Shown: positions 54,597 to 63,298, counted from the stretch's first letter. The stretch: DNA of 64,000 nucleotides from Clostridium paridis (GCF_016765615.1 NZ_JAESWA010000020.1:124001-188000), one strand, 5' to 3'. Made by a program: numbers and translations. Notes: generated from the sequence alone by a model not told the origin.

Positions 54597-55481
54597 ATGA
54601 ATATAAAGATAAATGAGTATAACCTACCAAAGGAGAAATCAGGTCCATATGGAATTACAGTAGGATTCGATAAGGCGATGTGGTTTACACAAAATTCAGG
54701 TAACAGAATAGGAAGAATATCAGTAAATGGTGAAATAATTGAATACACAGTTCCGACCTTAGATGCAGGAATTTCGATTATAGCAAGTGGAACTGACGGA
54801 AATCTATGGTTTACAGAGTATAAGGCTAATAAGGTAGGCAAAATTACAATGGAAGGGAAAATTACAGAATATGATATTCCTACTTTAAATGCAGGTCCGT
54901 ATGGAATAGCATTAGGAGCAGATGGGGCAATGTGGTTTACTGAGATTACTGGTAATAAGATTGGAAGGATTACGGAGAGTGGGGAGATTACAGAATATGA
55001 TTTACCTGTTCAAGGATCATTTCCTTCAATGATTATAATTGGACCAGATAAAGCACTTTGGTTTACTGAGAATCAAGGTAATAAAATAGGTAAAATCACC
55101 TTGTCCGGGGATATAACAGAATTCGTTATTCCAACGAAAGCATCTGGACCAGTAGGAATTTGTGCAGATAGTGACGATGCTCTTTGGTTTGTTGAAATAA
55201 TGGGTAACAAAATAGGGAGAATTACTACATTAGGGGAAATTGTTGAATATAACATACCAACAGAAAATGCTAAGCCACACGCAATAATACCTGGTATAGA
55301 TGGAGAACTGTGGTTTACTGAATGGGGAAGTAATCAAATTGGGAGGGTTACAGCTTGTGGAAAAATCGTAGAATATGAAATTCCTACACCAGGTTCAGAA
55401 CCACATGGCCTTGCTCTTGGATTAGACGGAGCAATATGGTTTGCAGAAGAGTCAAATAAAATTGGACAATTAATTTACTAA
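54597..55481 (+). CDS. vgb: Streptogramin B lyase (virginiamycin B lyase)
   Basis: 294 residues: a seven-bladed propeller with repeats of about 42 residues ([23 protein letters not shown]). Vgb opens the cyclic depsipeptide ester of streptogramin B by an elimination reaction. All residues described for the staphylococcal enzyme are present at the same numbers: Tyr18, His228, Glu268, His270 and Glu284; Glu268 and Glu284 bind Mg. This argues for a true lyase rather than one of the many Vgb-like propellers. AAAGGATGATG lies upstream. It is controlled by an attenuator leader and followed after 74 bases by vat. Confidence 0.93.
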   Translation: MNIKINEYNLPKEKSGPYGITVGFDKAMWFTQNSGNRIGRISVNGEIIEYTVPTLDAGISIIASGTDGNLWFTEYKANKVGKITMEGKITEYDIPTLNAGPYGIALGADGAMWFTEITGNKIGRITESGEITEYDLPVQGSFPSMIIIGPDKALWFTENQGNKIGKITLSGDITEFVIPTKASGPVGICADSDDALWFVEIMGNKIGRITTLGEIVEYNIPTENAKPHAIIPGIDGELWFTEWGSNQIGRVTACGKIVEYEIPTPGSEPHGLALGLDGAIWFAEESNKIGQLIY

Positions 55482-55555
55482 AGACCCAATAAACCACATG
55501 TAAAGGTGTGAACTTATTATGCAGAAAATAAAAAGCAAAAAGGAGGTAGTATTCA

Positions 55556-56197
55556 ATGGTAGGGCCAGATAAGAGACAACTTTATCCCAATACTAATATA
55601 AATACAGTTTGTTATATAAGTAATCTACCTAAAAAACCTAATGTTGAGATTGGAGAATATACTTATTATAGTGATAATAAGAAATCTCCGGAGAGGTTTT
55701 ATGATAACATAGAGCACCATTATGAATTTTTGGGGGATAAACTTATAATAGGAAAGTTTTGTGCAATAGCAGAAGGTGTTAGATTTATCATGAACGGAGC
55801 AAACCACAGAATGGATGGGATTACAAGTTATCCATTTAATATTTTTGGAGGTGGTTGGGAAAAAGTTACTCCAAAAATAGAACAGCTTCCGTTTAAGGGT
55901 GATACTTTGATCGGTAATGATGTGTGGATAGGTCAAAATGTAACTATAATGCCAGGAATAAAGATTGGTGACGGAGCAATAATTGCTGCCAATTCAACTG
56001 TAGTGAAAAATGTTGAGCCGTATACTATTTATGGCGGCAATCCAGCTAAGTATATTAAAAGTCGCTTTAGTGATGAAAAAATTGAATTTTTACTAAAACT
56101 TCAATGGTGGAATTGGGATGAAGAGAAGATATTTAACAATCTTGAAAAGCTAGTATCAGAGTATGGCTTAGATCAATTAATGATAGAATATATATAA
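55556..56197 (+). CDS. vat: Streptogramin A acetyltransferase (Vat, xenobiotic acetyltransferase family)
   Basis: 213 residues: left-handed beta-helix (hexapeptide-repeat) acetyltransferase. Catalytic His84 in NGANHRMDG (His82 in VatD), hexapeptide repeats near 62-75 and 115-150 (TLIGNDVWIGQNVTIMPGI, GDGAIIAANSTVV), then the Vat/CatB tail IYGGNPAKYIKSRF. It acetylates group A streptogramins (dalfopristin, virginiamycin M). AGGAGG precedes the ATG. The vgb-vat pairing gives resistance to both streptogramin components, as on staphylococcal plasmids. A strong terminator follows. Confidence 0.93.
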   Translation: MVGPDKRQLYPNTNINTVCYISNLPKKPNVEIGEYTYYSDNKKSPERFYDNIEHHYEFLGDKLIIGKFCAIAEGVRFIMNGANHRMDGITSYPFNIFGGGWEKVTPKIEQLPFKGDTLIGNDVWIGQNVTIMPGIKIGDGAIIAANSTVVKNVEPYTIYGGNPAKYIKSRFSDEKIEFLLKLQWWNWDEEKIFNNLEKLVSEYGLDQLMIEYI

Positions 56198-56253
56198 GCT
56201 ATAACCAATTCATAATTAAGGAAGAATGTAGCTTTAATAGAGAGAGAATAACT

Positions 56254-56292
56254 AATAGTGCCAGACTCATAATTTATGAGCCTGGCACTATT
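56254..56292. terminator. Bidirectional terminator after vat
   Basis: AATAGTGCCAG (56254-56264) / CTGGCACTATT (56282-56292), with an inner CTCAT/ATGAG. It lies between convergent genes. Confidence 0.85.
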
Positions 56293-56342
56293 ATGTAGAA
56301 ATAAAAAATTGATTGATACTTTAGCTAGTGGAAAAGGTTATT

Positions 56343-56807
56343 TTAGTATTCTCCTTTAATTACAAAAAATGAACCTCTAATTGTTCCAGCTAGTTTTGAT
56401 TTTTGTCTAGCAAACTTAAAATTCCCTTCTAGTTCCTTTGGTACATCCATACCCTCAGAAAGCTTCAAACCAACGGCACGTTTTTTAGAGTCATCAACAG
56501 TATACATAACATTAATTGAAAGACCATCCTCATAAAAAACATAGGCAATTTTGATATTTTCTACTTGAAAGCGTGATGTTTCTAAAGGCTTTGCTGAAAA
56601 CTCAATATCACGTTCTTTTTTCAAAATTTGGTTCACATAATCAAGAGTATCTTGGCTTTCGCTAGCAGGTACAACTGTAAATTCATGTTTGTATTTGTTC
56701 ATAAAGTAACGAGCCTCATTAGCACGTAGCCCAGCAAGTGCATCAGCTACAGGTGAAGACTCTAAACCAACTGTAGATACGTTTTTAAAATCAACTACAT
56801 AAGACAT
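56343..56807 (-). CDS. Hypothetical protein
   Basis: 154 residues, not assigned to a family. Soluble, no membrane segments (MSYVVDFKNVSTVGLES at the start, ARQKSKLAGTIRGSFFVIKGEY at the end). AAAGGAGG precedes the ATG on this strand. It lies 23 bases downstream of a GyrI-like gene and is probably cotranscribed with it. Both are divergent from a WYL-type regulator, so they form a small regulated unit. Confidence 0.75.
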   Translation of the reverse strand: MSYVVDFKNVSTVGLESSPVADALAGLRANEARYFMNKYKHEFTVVPASESQDTLDYVNQILKKERDIEFSAKPLETSRFQVENIKIAYVFYEDGLSINVMYTVDDSKKRAVGLKLSEGMDVPKELEGNFKFARQKSKLAGTIRGSFFVIKGEY

Positions 56808-56830
56808 ATTTATGCCTCCTTTATTATTAT

Positions 56831-57310
56831 TTATTTTCTAACAACTGGAATCCACATTTCGCCTAAAATTAAGCCATTTTGATGTCCTATCTCAACCATT
56901 GCATTTGGTCCTCCGACATAGGCAAAATTCTTTGCTTCTGGCAATACTTCACCAAAGGCTATACCAGTAAGTTTGTTATTCAATTCATCGGAGGTATTTC
57001 CTTCACCTTTAACAACAAGGTATTCCCCTTTAGGAAATTGGATAGCACGAGTTTCTTCTGATATTGAAGCATTTGTCATGACTCCAGCATAGTACATCAA
57101 TTTGTTATTAACTGCTTCGTTCACAGTAAAGATGTAGTCATTTATTGCTATGGTTTTTAAAGATTCAAGTCTTCCATCTTCGCTGACTAATTTCCAAAAG
57201 TCTGACTTTTCCTTGTTTAATCCAGCAAAGTCTGTGTAATGACTCTTAAGTTCAGTTCCAACCCCCAAAACTACAAAGTCTTCTTTTTCTTCTATTATAT
57301 AATCTGCCAT
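56831..57310 (-). CDS. GyrI-like small-molecule-binding protein
   Basis: 159 residues of the GyrI-like/AraC effector-binding fold: IIEEKEDFVVLGVGTEL at the start, a tandem alpha/beta half with YYAGVMTN and IQFPKGEYLVVKGEGN, ending GEMWIPV, the usual last strand. There is no DNA-binding domain. Such stand-alone domains bind or hydrolyse hydrophobic compounds. Its gene is divergent from the WYL regulator; the two domain types often act as ligand sensor and controller. Confidence 0.85.
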   Translation of the reverse strand: MADYIIEEKEDFVVLGVGTELKSHYTDFAGLNKEKSDFWKLVSEDGRLESLKTIAINDYIFTVNEAVNNKLMYYAGVMTNASISEETRAIQFPKGEYLVVKGEGNTSDELNNKLTGIAFGEVLPEAKNFAYVGGPNAMVEIGHQNGLILGEMWIPVVRK

Positions 57311-57349
57311 ATTTCAAACCTTCCTTTTTTTATAATTAATCAAATGAAA

Positions 57350-57378
57350 TTGTAATATTCACTTGATGAGTATATAAT
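57350..57378 (+). promoter_or_regulatory. Promoter of the WYL regulator gene
   Basis: TTGTAA (57350-57355), 17 bases, TATAAT (57373-57378), 44 bases before the ATG. Confidence 0.6.
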
Positions 57379-57421
57379 AATCTTAAATTATGTCAAAAAG
57401 TGATACTGTTTAGGAGGCTTT

Positions 57422-58384
57422 ATGAAAAAAGTTGAACGGATTAATATAATCATGAGATATATCAACAACCGTGGACACTTTACAATTTCTGAAATAATGC
57501 AAGAATTTAATATATCTCGCTCTACAGCTATTAGAGATATCAAAGAAATTGAGGAAATGGGGATGCCACTTGTAGCTGAAGTTGGAAGGGATGGAGGGTA
57601 TTTTGTCATGCAAAACTCTGTTCTTCCAGTCGTTCGATTTACTAATAATGAAGTTAAGGCTCTCTTTATTGCCTTTATGGCAACAAGAAATCAACAACTA
57701 CCATATCTAAAGAGTCGTCAATCCTTAGCTGAAAAATTACTAGGGCTTATTTCAGAAAGTCAGCAAGAGGATATTGTCCTCTTAAATCAAATATTACTTT
57801 TTGAAGGGACTAACCCCTATAATCCCGACTTACTTGATCTCTCAGACCTTCCACATCCAATGCTAGAAAAACTCATTCAAGTCCTTCTTCTGGACAGCTA
57901 TTTGTTAATTACAATAAAAGAAGAGGATATAGTAAAGTCTTATGCAATTTATCTCCTGCACCTTTATCATGAAAATTCTCTTTGGTTAATTGAAGGTTTT
58001 GACTTAAAGGAACAAAAGAAGCAGATTTTCCCTGTGGATATTTTAATTGATGTGAGTCCTTATAATGAGAAAAAAAGATTAAGTAGAAAAAAGATTATAG
58101 AAAAACTAAGTAAGCAGGAAGAAGTAATTAACCTTATTCTTGAACTTGGTCCAAAAGCTATTACTCAGTTCAAAAAATACCACCCTTTAACTGTTTCAAT
58201 TTCATATACTAATCCTTACCAAACCACGGCAATTCTAAAGACTTTTATTGATATTAATAAACCTGAAGAGTTAAGTGAAATAATAAATTGGATACTTTTC
58301 TTAGGTGAGGATATTAAGGTCAAGGAAATGCCAGAAAAAGTTTTAGAAGTTATACAGGAGAGAGTATGTTTACATTTCTCATAA
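57422..58384 (+). CDS. YafY-type HTH/WYL-domain transcriptional regulator
   Basis: 320 residues. N-terminal DeoR-like HTH_11 near 1-58 (RINIIMRYINNRGHFTISEI; SRSTAIRDIKEIEEMGMPL then GRDGGYFV), middle WYL-like sensor (YLLHLYHENSLWLIEGFDL near 185) and a C-terminal WCX-like part. TAGGAGG lies 6-10 bases upstream of ATG 57422. Divergent to the GyrI-like and hypothetical genes, which it probably controls. Confidence 0.88.
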   Translation: MKKVERINIIMRYINNRGHFTISEIMQEFNISRSTAIRDIKEIEEMGMPLVAEVGRDGGYFVMQNSVLPVVRFTNNEVKALFIAFMATRNQQLPYLKSRQSLAEKLLGLISESQQEDIVLLNQILLFEGTNPYNPDLLDLSDLPHPMLEKLIQVLLLDSYLLITIKEEDIVKSYAIYLLHLYHENSLWLIEGFDLKEQKKQIFPVDILIDVSPYNEKKRLSRKKIIEKLSKQEEVINLILELGPKAITQFKKYHPLTVSISYTNPYQTTAILKTFIDINKPEELSEIINWILFLGEDIKVKEMPEKVLEVIQERVCLHFS

Positions 58385-58415
58385 GTAATCAAACTATTAA
58401 TTGGAGGCAAAAACA

Positions 58416-58973
58416 ATGAATTTCAATGAAATGAATATTTCAACAGAAAGATTAATATTAAGAGGACTTAGAATTTCTGATGCAGAAGCAATATTTAAAT
58501 ATCGCTCAAATCCACGAATATTTAAATTTCAGAACTGGAAACCAAAAACAATAGAGGAAGTAACAGAGTTTATTAATGAAAAAATTGCAAAGACGCCTAA
58601 TGTTCCTGGTACATGGTATCAACTTGGTATTTTACTTAAAGAAGCTGATGAGTTAATAGGTGATATAGGTATTCATTTTATAGATAATTTACAGGCTGAA
58701 ATAGGATTTACCTTATCTCTTGAATATCAGGGTAAAGGGTATGCAACAGAATCTATTATTGGTGCAATAAACTATTTGTTTAATGATTTAAAAAAACATA
58801 GAATAATTGCTTCGGTCGACCCGAGAAATATAAAGTCTACAGCGCTGATTGAAAGAATTAAAATGAGAAAAGAAGGCCATTTTAAAAAAAGCATTTGGTT
58901 TAATAATGAATGGGCAGACGATGTAATTTATGCAATTTTAGAAGAAGAATGGATTGATCAAAAGAAAAGTTAG
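58416..58973 (+). CDS. GNAT family N-acetyltransferase (RimJ/RimL type)
   Basis: 185 residues. STERLILRGLRISDAEAIFKYR is the usual start of the Acetyltransf_3 group; the acetyl-CoA site is EYQGKGYATESIIGAI near residue 110, followed by ASVDPRNIKSTALIERI. The acceptor is unknown (protein N-terminus, amino acid or drug). Start 58416 is chosen from GGAGG at 58403-58407; the in-frame TTG at 58401 is inside that site. It follows the WYL gene by 31 bases and could share its transcript. Confidence 0.9.
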   Translation: MNFNEMNISTERLILRGLRISDAEAIFKYRSNPRIFKFQNWKPKTIEEVTEFINEKIAKTPNVPGTWYQLGILLKEADELIGDIGIHFIDNLQAEIGFTLSLEYQGKGYATESIIGAINYLFNDLKKHRIIASVDPRNIKSTALIERIKMRKEGHFKKSIWFNNEWADDVIYAILEEEWIDQKKS

Positions 58974-59037
58974 AGGTTGTATTTAAAAAAACATTGTTTA
59001 TAATAGTTTGAAAGCTTAGTTACTAGGAGGTTTAATT

Positions 59038-59604
59038 ATGGAAAATAAAAAAGAAGATTTGTTACCAGAACAACGTAAAGAATTAATCAAAACATTGAAA
59101 TCCCGTTTTGAGAAAAACATGAATCGTCATAAAGGGGTTGAATGGTCTAAAGTAGAAGAAAAACTAGAAGCTAATATGGAAAAACTGTGGTCACTTAATG
59201 AAATGGAAGTAACAGGTGGAGAACCAGATGTCATTGGTCATGATGAGAAGACAGGGGAATACATATTTTATGATTGTTCAGCAGAAAGTCCTAAAGGTCG
59301 AAGAAGTGTATGTTACGACCCTGAAGCGTTAGAGTCAAGGAAAGAACATAAACCTAAAAATAGTGCTATTGGTATGGCAACTGATATGGGAATTGAGATT
59401 TTAACTGAAGAACAGTATAGGGAACTGCAGAAACTTGGAAATTTTGATTTGAAAACATCTAACTGGGTAAAAACACCTTCTGAGATTAGAAAGCAAGGGG
59501 GTGCCATCTTTACTGATTTTCGCTATGATAATGTATTCGTATATCATAATGGTGCAGAGTCGTATTATGGTTCCAGAGGGTTCCGTGGCTCACTAAGGGT
59601 CTAA
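59038..59604 (+). CDS. DUF4256 family protein
   Basis: 188 residues. Conserved features of DUF4256: LKSRFEKNMNRHKGVEWSKV near 20, GGEPDVIGHD near 60, FYDCSAESPKGRRSVCYDP near 77 and the ending FRYDNVFVYHNGAESYYGSRGFRG. A soluble protein without known function. AGGAGG lies upstream of the ATG. The family often stands near regulators and stress genes; nothing here gives its role. Confidence 0.88.
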   Translation: MENKKEDLLPEQRKELIKTLKSRFEKNMNRHKGVEWSKVEEKLEANMEKLWSLNEMEVTGGEPDVIGHDEKTGEYIFYDCSAESPKGRRSVCYDPEALESRKEHKPKNSAIGMATDMGIEILTEEQYRELQKLGNFDLKTSNWVKTPSEIRKQGGAIFTDFRYDNVFVYHNGAESYYGSRGFRGSLRV

Positions 59605-59660
59605 AATTTAACATACAACTGAAGAATATAGTAAATTTAAATAAGCCGATATGAATAAAT

Positions 59661-59708
59661 AGACCATGGAAAAAGGGGAAATAAGTTCTCAATCCATGGT
59701 CTTTTTTG
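59661..59708 (+). terminator. Intrinsic terminator after the DUF4256 gene
   Basis: AGACCATGGA (59661-59670) / TCCATGGTCT (59693-59702), a perfect 10-bp stem, then T's. Confidence 0.88.
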
Positions 59709-59795
59709 AGTAAATTAAAGAGTTATTTGGGTTTACTGCACAATATGTTTATTTGGATGTATGCAAAAACAAAAAGTTATGATTCAAGGGAAATA

Positions 59796-60686
59796 TTATT
59801 TATACACTAAGGTTGTGAACATGCCACCAGTTCCATTAGTAAAGTTGTTAGAGACATGATGGGCAATGTGGCAATGGAAAGGCCAAACTCCGGGATTATC
59901 TGCTTCAAACAAGACATCCCAAGTTTCCCCTGAGGAAACTAATATTGTATTCTTTAAAATTCTATTATTATCAGCTAGTGGGTTACCATCTGCTTTTTCG
60001 ACAATGAATTGATGTCCATGAATATGCATTGGGTGATGGTTAATTTGTATTGCACCTAGTCTTAATCGTACAATATCATTAAATTCAACTGGCATAGGCG
60101 TTGTTGATGGAAAGCTTTTACCATTAATAGTAAACATATTGAAATCCATAGCAAAAGGCTTAAGATCATATTTTCCAGCACTTACTTCTTTACCTTTGTC
60201 TAAACCAACAAGACTCCACTCCTGCATTAGAAGGAGATAATCTTTACTAATATGTCTTTCATAGGGATCAAGTATTATAAAACCACCTAAAAGGCCTAGC
60301 ATATCTTGTTTTGCCACATTGACATGAGAATGATACATATGTGTTCCAGGTGGGTTAGTTATCCTAAAGTGATAATCAAAATAATGTCCAGGTTCAATCC
60401 GTGGTGAAGGTTCTACATCTGGGACACCGTCCATTTTATTAGGAACATCAAGTCCGTGCCAATGAATACTTGTTGCTTCTGGCAGATGATTTATTACACG
60501 TATGTTAACATAGTCTCCAGGATAGACTTGAATAGTAGGGCCTGGTATACTTCCGTTATATCCCCATCCTTTAATAAAGACTCCAGGAAGTATTTCTTGA
60601 TATACGGGTTCAGCTATTAGTTCAAAGAACTTAATACCATTTCTGATAGTGCACTTAAGTGTAGGAATATCCGGTGTAATAACCAT
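59796..60686 (-). CDS. Multicopper oxidase
   Basis: 296 residues with two cupredoxin domains. Copper ligands are all visible: HWHG (His75, His77), HSH (His119, His121), HPMHIHG near 229 and HCHIAHH near 276. The Cys in the last motif is the type 1 copper ligand, so the full four-copper site is present. There is no signal peptide or Tat motif, so it appears cytosolic. The start at 60686 has GGAGAG upstream on this strand. A copper oxidase using O2 is unusual in an anaerobe and could serve in oxygen or metal detoxification. Confidence 0.92.
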   Translation of the reverse strand: MVITPDIPTLKCTIRNGIKFFELIAEPVYQEILPGVFIKGWGYNGSIPGPTIQVYPGDYVNIRVINHLPEATSIHWHGLDVPNKMDGVPDVEPSPRIEPGHYFDYHFRITNPPGTHMYHSHVNVAKQDMLGLLGGFIILDPYERHISKDYLLLMQEWSLVGLDKGKEVSAGKYDLKPFAMDFNMFTINGKSFPSTTPMPVEFNDIVRLRLGAIQINHHPMHIHGHQFIVEKADGNPLADNNRILKNTILVSSGETWDVLFEADNPGVWPFHCHIAHHVSNNFTNGTGGMFTTLVYK

Positions 60687-60795
60687 GTAATATTTACTCT
60701 CCTGCAAATTACTTTATCCTATTATTTTATGTCATATTTATAGAAAAGTGATAAATCGTAATTGTTTCAAATTATCTAATAATTTGAAAATATCA

Positions 60796-60862
60796 AAACC
60801 CTCCACTATCCTGCCAGGGTTTTAGCTGTATGTTATAATGAGAAGGCAATTTGGTTAACCAA
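60796..60862 (+). promoter_or_regulatory. Promoter of the tandem-MerR gene, shared motif copy 2, with a palindrome
   Basis: CTGCCA (60811-60816), 17 bases, TATAAT (60834-60839), preceded by AAACCCTCCACTATC. AAAACCCT (60795-60802) and AGGGTTTT (60816-60823) form an inverted repeat. The palindrome TTGGTTAACCAA (60851-60862) lies just after the expected transcription start. Confidence 0.65.
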
Positions 60863-60877
60863 AAAGGGAGGTATTCA

Positions 60878-61576
60878 ATGAAAATTTACAGTACTTCTGA
60901 AATTGCTAAAATAGTTGGGATGCATCCCAATACTATAATGTTATACGAGAAGTGGGGCTACATAGCGCCTGTTGAAAGAAAAGAAAATGGCTACAGGGTT
61001 TATACTGAAACACATCTAGAGCAGATAAAACTAGTGAGAATGGCATTGAAAAGTGATTGGATTAAATATTATATGAGATTTGAAGTTAGAAACATTATAA
61101 GAAGTGTAGCTCAAGGTGATTTGAGAAAAGCTCTAGAGTTAAGTAAAGAGTATTTAGCACATATACAAGATGAAAAGAATAATGAATTTAAAGTTATGAA
61201 AGTAATTCAGGAAATACTTAAAAGTGATTCACAGGAAGAAAAGAATATTAAATTAAATAGAAATGGTGCTGCAAAACTCATTGGAGTATCAATAAATGTC
61301 ATTATAAATTGGGAGAGAAATGGACTTATAGAAGTACCTAGGAATAAAAATGGATATCGAGTTTATGGAGAAAATGAAATAAAACTACTTAGAATCATCA
61401 AAGTATTAAGGCAGGAAAACTACAGAACTGAGTGCATATGCAGCATGCTTAAAAATCTGAAAACTAAAAGTAAGGAAAATGATTTGATATTATCCTTAAT
61501 GCCTGAGGCTGAGAGTAATGCAAAGGAATTAATTAGTTATATAGAAGATTTAATAAGTAAGGAACAGAATACTTAA
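60878..61576 (+). CDS. Regulator with two MerR-type HTH domains
   Basis: 232 residues. The first MerR HTH lies near 1-68 (YSTSEIAKIVGMHPNTIMLYEKWGYI, ENGYRVYTETHLEQIKLVRM). The second lies near 129-195 (NRNGAAKLIGVSINVIINWERNGLI, KNGYRVYGENEIKLLRIIKVL). A helical linker of about 60 residues separates them. Two DNA-binding domains in one chain could bind a MerR-like dyad as a pseudo-dimer. The start at 60878 is set by AGGGAGG. The DUF6273 gene follows after 21 bases. Its promoter is similar to that of the RCC1-repeat gene. Confidence 0.88.
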   Translation: MKIYSTSEIAKIVGMHPNTIMLYEKWGYIAPVERKENGYRVYTETHLEQIKLVRMALKSDWIKYYMRFEVRNIIRSVAQGDLRKALELSKEYLAHIQDEKNNEFKVMKVIQEILKSDSQEEKNIKLNRNGAAKLIGVSINVIINWERNGLIEVPRNKNGYRVYGENEIKLLRIIKVLRQENYRTECICSMLKNLKTKSKENDLILSLMPEAESNAKELISYIEDLISKEQNT

Positions 61577-61597
61577 TTAAGGAGGGGGAACTGGAAC

Positions 61598-62275
61598 ATG
61601 AAGACGATGGATAGCATCAGAAATGCAGAATCTGGAGAAATAATTACTTTTGGAACTTATCCTCAAACTGCAGAGGGAACTGATTCAACGCCTATAAGGT
61701 GGAGGGTATTACAAAATTCAGGAAGTGAGTTGTTCCTTTTGAGTGAAGATATTTTGGACTGCAAGAGGTATCATGGCAAGTCTGCGGATATTAAGTGGCG
61801 TGATTGTGTAGATATAACTTGGAGAGATTGTGACTTGCGTAAATGGTTAAATGATGAATTCTATAACATAGCATTTACATATCAAGAAAAAGAACTTATA
61901 AAGAGTACCTATTGCACTTACAACGGAGAAGGTACACCAGACACTGAAGATAAGATTTTTTTACTTAGTGTTAACGAGATACAGGATTTATCAGAAATGC
62001 ATGGTAAGGAGTTACGACGCGCAGTTGGAACTGACTATGCAAAAAAAGAAAAAGCTGATGGATGCAACTTATATATATATGATAAAACAAATAAAAATAA
62101 TTATATTATAAGAAATGGAGAAGAAATTGGTTGTTCCTGGTGGTGGCTAAGAACACAAGGTAACAAACCATCTAGAGCATTTTTTATAGGAACAAATTGC
62201 AGTGTTCATAGCTATGCAAATAACAGCTCAGCCCGTGATGGTGTACGTCCTGCACTAAAAATTAATCTTACTTAG
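61598..62275 (+). CDS. DUF6273 domain protein
   Basis: 225 residues. Family features: IITFGTYPQTAEGTDSTPIRWRVL near 15, LRKWLNDEFYNIAFTYQEKELI near 80, DKIFLLSVNEIQDL near 121, WWWLRTQG near 186 and the end DGVRPALKINL. The fold is related to C-type-lectin/FGE-like modules and is common in Firmicutes; the function is unknown. No signal peptide. GGAGGGGG lies about 10 bases upstream. It is cotranscribed with the tandem-MerR regulator. Confidence 0.88.
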   Translation: MKTMDSIRNAESGEIITFGTYPQTAEGTDSTPIRWRVLQNSGSELFLLSEDILDCKRYHGKSADIKWRDCVDITWRDCDLRKWLNDEFYNIAFTYQEKELIKSTYCTYNGEGTPDTEDKIFLLSVNEIQDLSEMHGKELRRAVGTDYAKKEKADGCNLYIYDKTNKNNYIIRNGEEIGCSWWWLRTQGNKPSRAFFIGTNCSVHSYANNSSARDGVRPALKINLT

Positions 62276-62282
62276 TATATTT

Positions 62283-62318
62283 TAAATTCCCTCAAGCTTA
62301 TGTTTGAGGGAATTTTGT
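62283..62318 (+). terminator. Intrinsic terminator (repeated type)
   Basis: AAATTCCCTCAA pairs with TTGAGGGAATTT, followed by T's. Related to the terminators at 46353 and 51399. Confidence 0.85.
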
Positions 62319-62341
62319 AATTGTAATAACTAATTAAATAA

Positions 62342-63196
62342 TTATAACCAGGTTTTATAAATATCAGCAGCTTCTTTTATTCCTTGATTAAATCCAGCCT
62401 TAGCAGATGAGGCTGTATGATTTGGATCATAAGGATTTTTCCCTATTGCTAAAATACTATCTTCATCAGGTACAATAAGAGAAACCTTTGAGCTTTTTTG
62501 CATTTCTGAAGCATCTTCACCAACGCTTGGAATTAAACCATACTTTTGAGGCATTGGCGATAAGATTACAATTTTATCATAACCATCAGCTAAACGGGCA
62601 TTGGTACTTGAAACCATTCCTCCATCAATCCAATCTTTTTCATTAAAAGTTACAAGTGGCCAGATTCCTGGGACAGCACCACTTGCATTTACTACATTTA
62701 TAAGTGAAGATCCTGAATCTTTATCAAATACATGAAGTTCTCCAGTATCAGCATCAATTGCTGTAACTCTTAATTTTTGTGGCCAAAGAGTTGTGGTAAG
62801 CCTTGATTCTACAACTCTCTGACGTGTCTCTTTTGATATATTGGGAGGGTATTTTTTCGCAATGTCTCCAAACATCTGTCCAATCTTTTTTTTATCATCT
62901 TTGCCATAACGAAAGGCTTCAGTCCATAGCATCATAATTTCAGGGTTTACTGATGTATTAACTTCTGAGGTATTTGTGGCAAATTGAGAGTCATAAAGTT
63001 TTTTAATATCATAACCGCTAGCTAGTGAAGAGCCAACAAATGATCCAGCAGAAGTTCCAATAATAACATCAGCCTCTGATAAATCAATATCTTTTTCTAA
63101 CAAGGCTGTAATTATCCCAATCTCCCAAGCCATCCCAGTTACTCCTCCACCGCCTAATACTACTGCTCGAGTTTCTTTTTTAGTATTTTCCATCAT
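62342..63196 (-). CDS. Patatin-like phospholipase
   Basis: 284 residues. Oxyanion motif VLGGGGVTGMAWEIG at residues 13-27, nucleophile elbow GTSAGS with Ser49, and the catalytic Asp in WIDGGMVS near 193: a complete Ser-Asp dyad. No signal peptide; an intracellular lipase/esterase of the RssA-like type. GGAGTG precedes the ATG pair at 63196/63193. Divergent to a MerR regulator, and its promoter has the long spacer typical of MerR activation. Confidence 0.92.
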   Translation of the reverse strand: MMENTKKETRAVVLGGGGVTGMAWEIGIITALLEKDIDLSEADVIIGTSAGSFVGSSLASGYDIKKLYDSQFATNTSEVNTSVNPEIMMLWTEAFRYGKDDKKKIGQMFGDIAKKYPPNISKETRQRVVESRLTTTLWPQKLRVTAIDADTGELHVFDKDSGSSLINVVNASGAVPGIWPLVTFNEKDWIDGGMVSSTNARLADGYDKIVILSPMPQKYGLIPSVGEDASEMQKSSKVSLIVPDEDSILAIGKNPYDPNHTASSAKAGFNQGIKEAADIYKTWL

Positions 63197-63220
63197 AATC
63201 ACTCCATTTACTTTATTAAT

Positions 63221-63277
63221 TTGACTAGTTTAGTTTCTTGGATATAGTATAAACTATGAAGTAATGTTTATAGTCAA
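63221..63277. promoter_or_regulatory. Overlapping divergent promoters with a MerR-type dyad
   Basis: Minus strand (patatin gene): TTGACT (63277-63272) and TATACT (63251-63246) with a 20-base spacer that contains the dyad ACTAT-N12-ATAGT (63253-63274). Plus strand (merR): TTGACT (63221-63226), 18 bases, TAGTAT (63245-63250). The two -10 regions overlap. Confidence 0.65.
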
Positions 63278-63298
63278 GTGAGTTTAAAGAGGTGTTTT

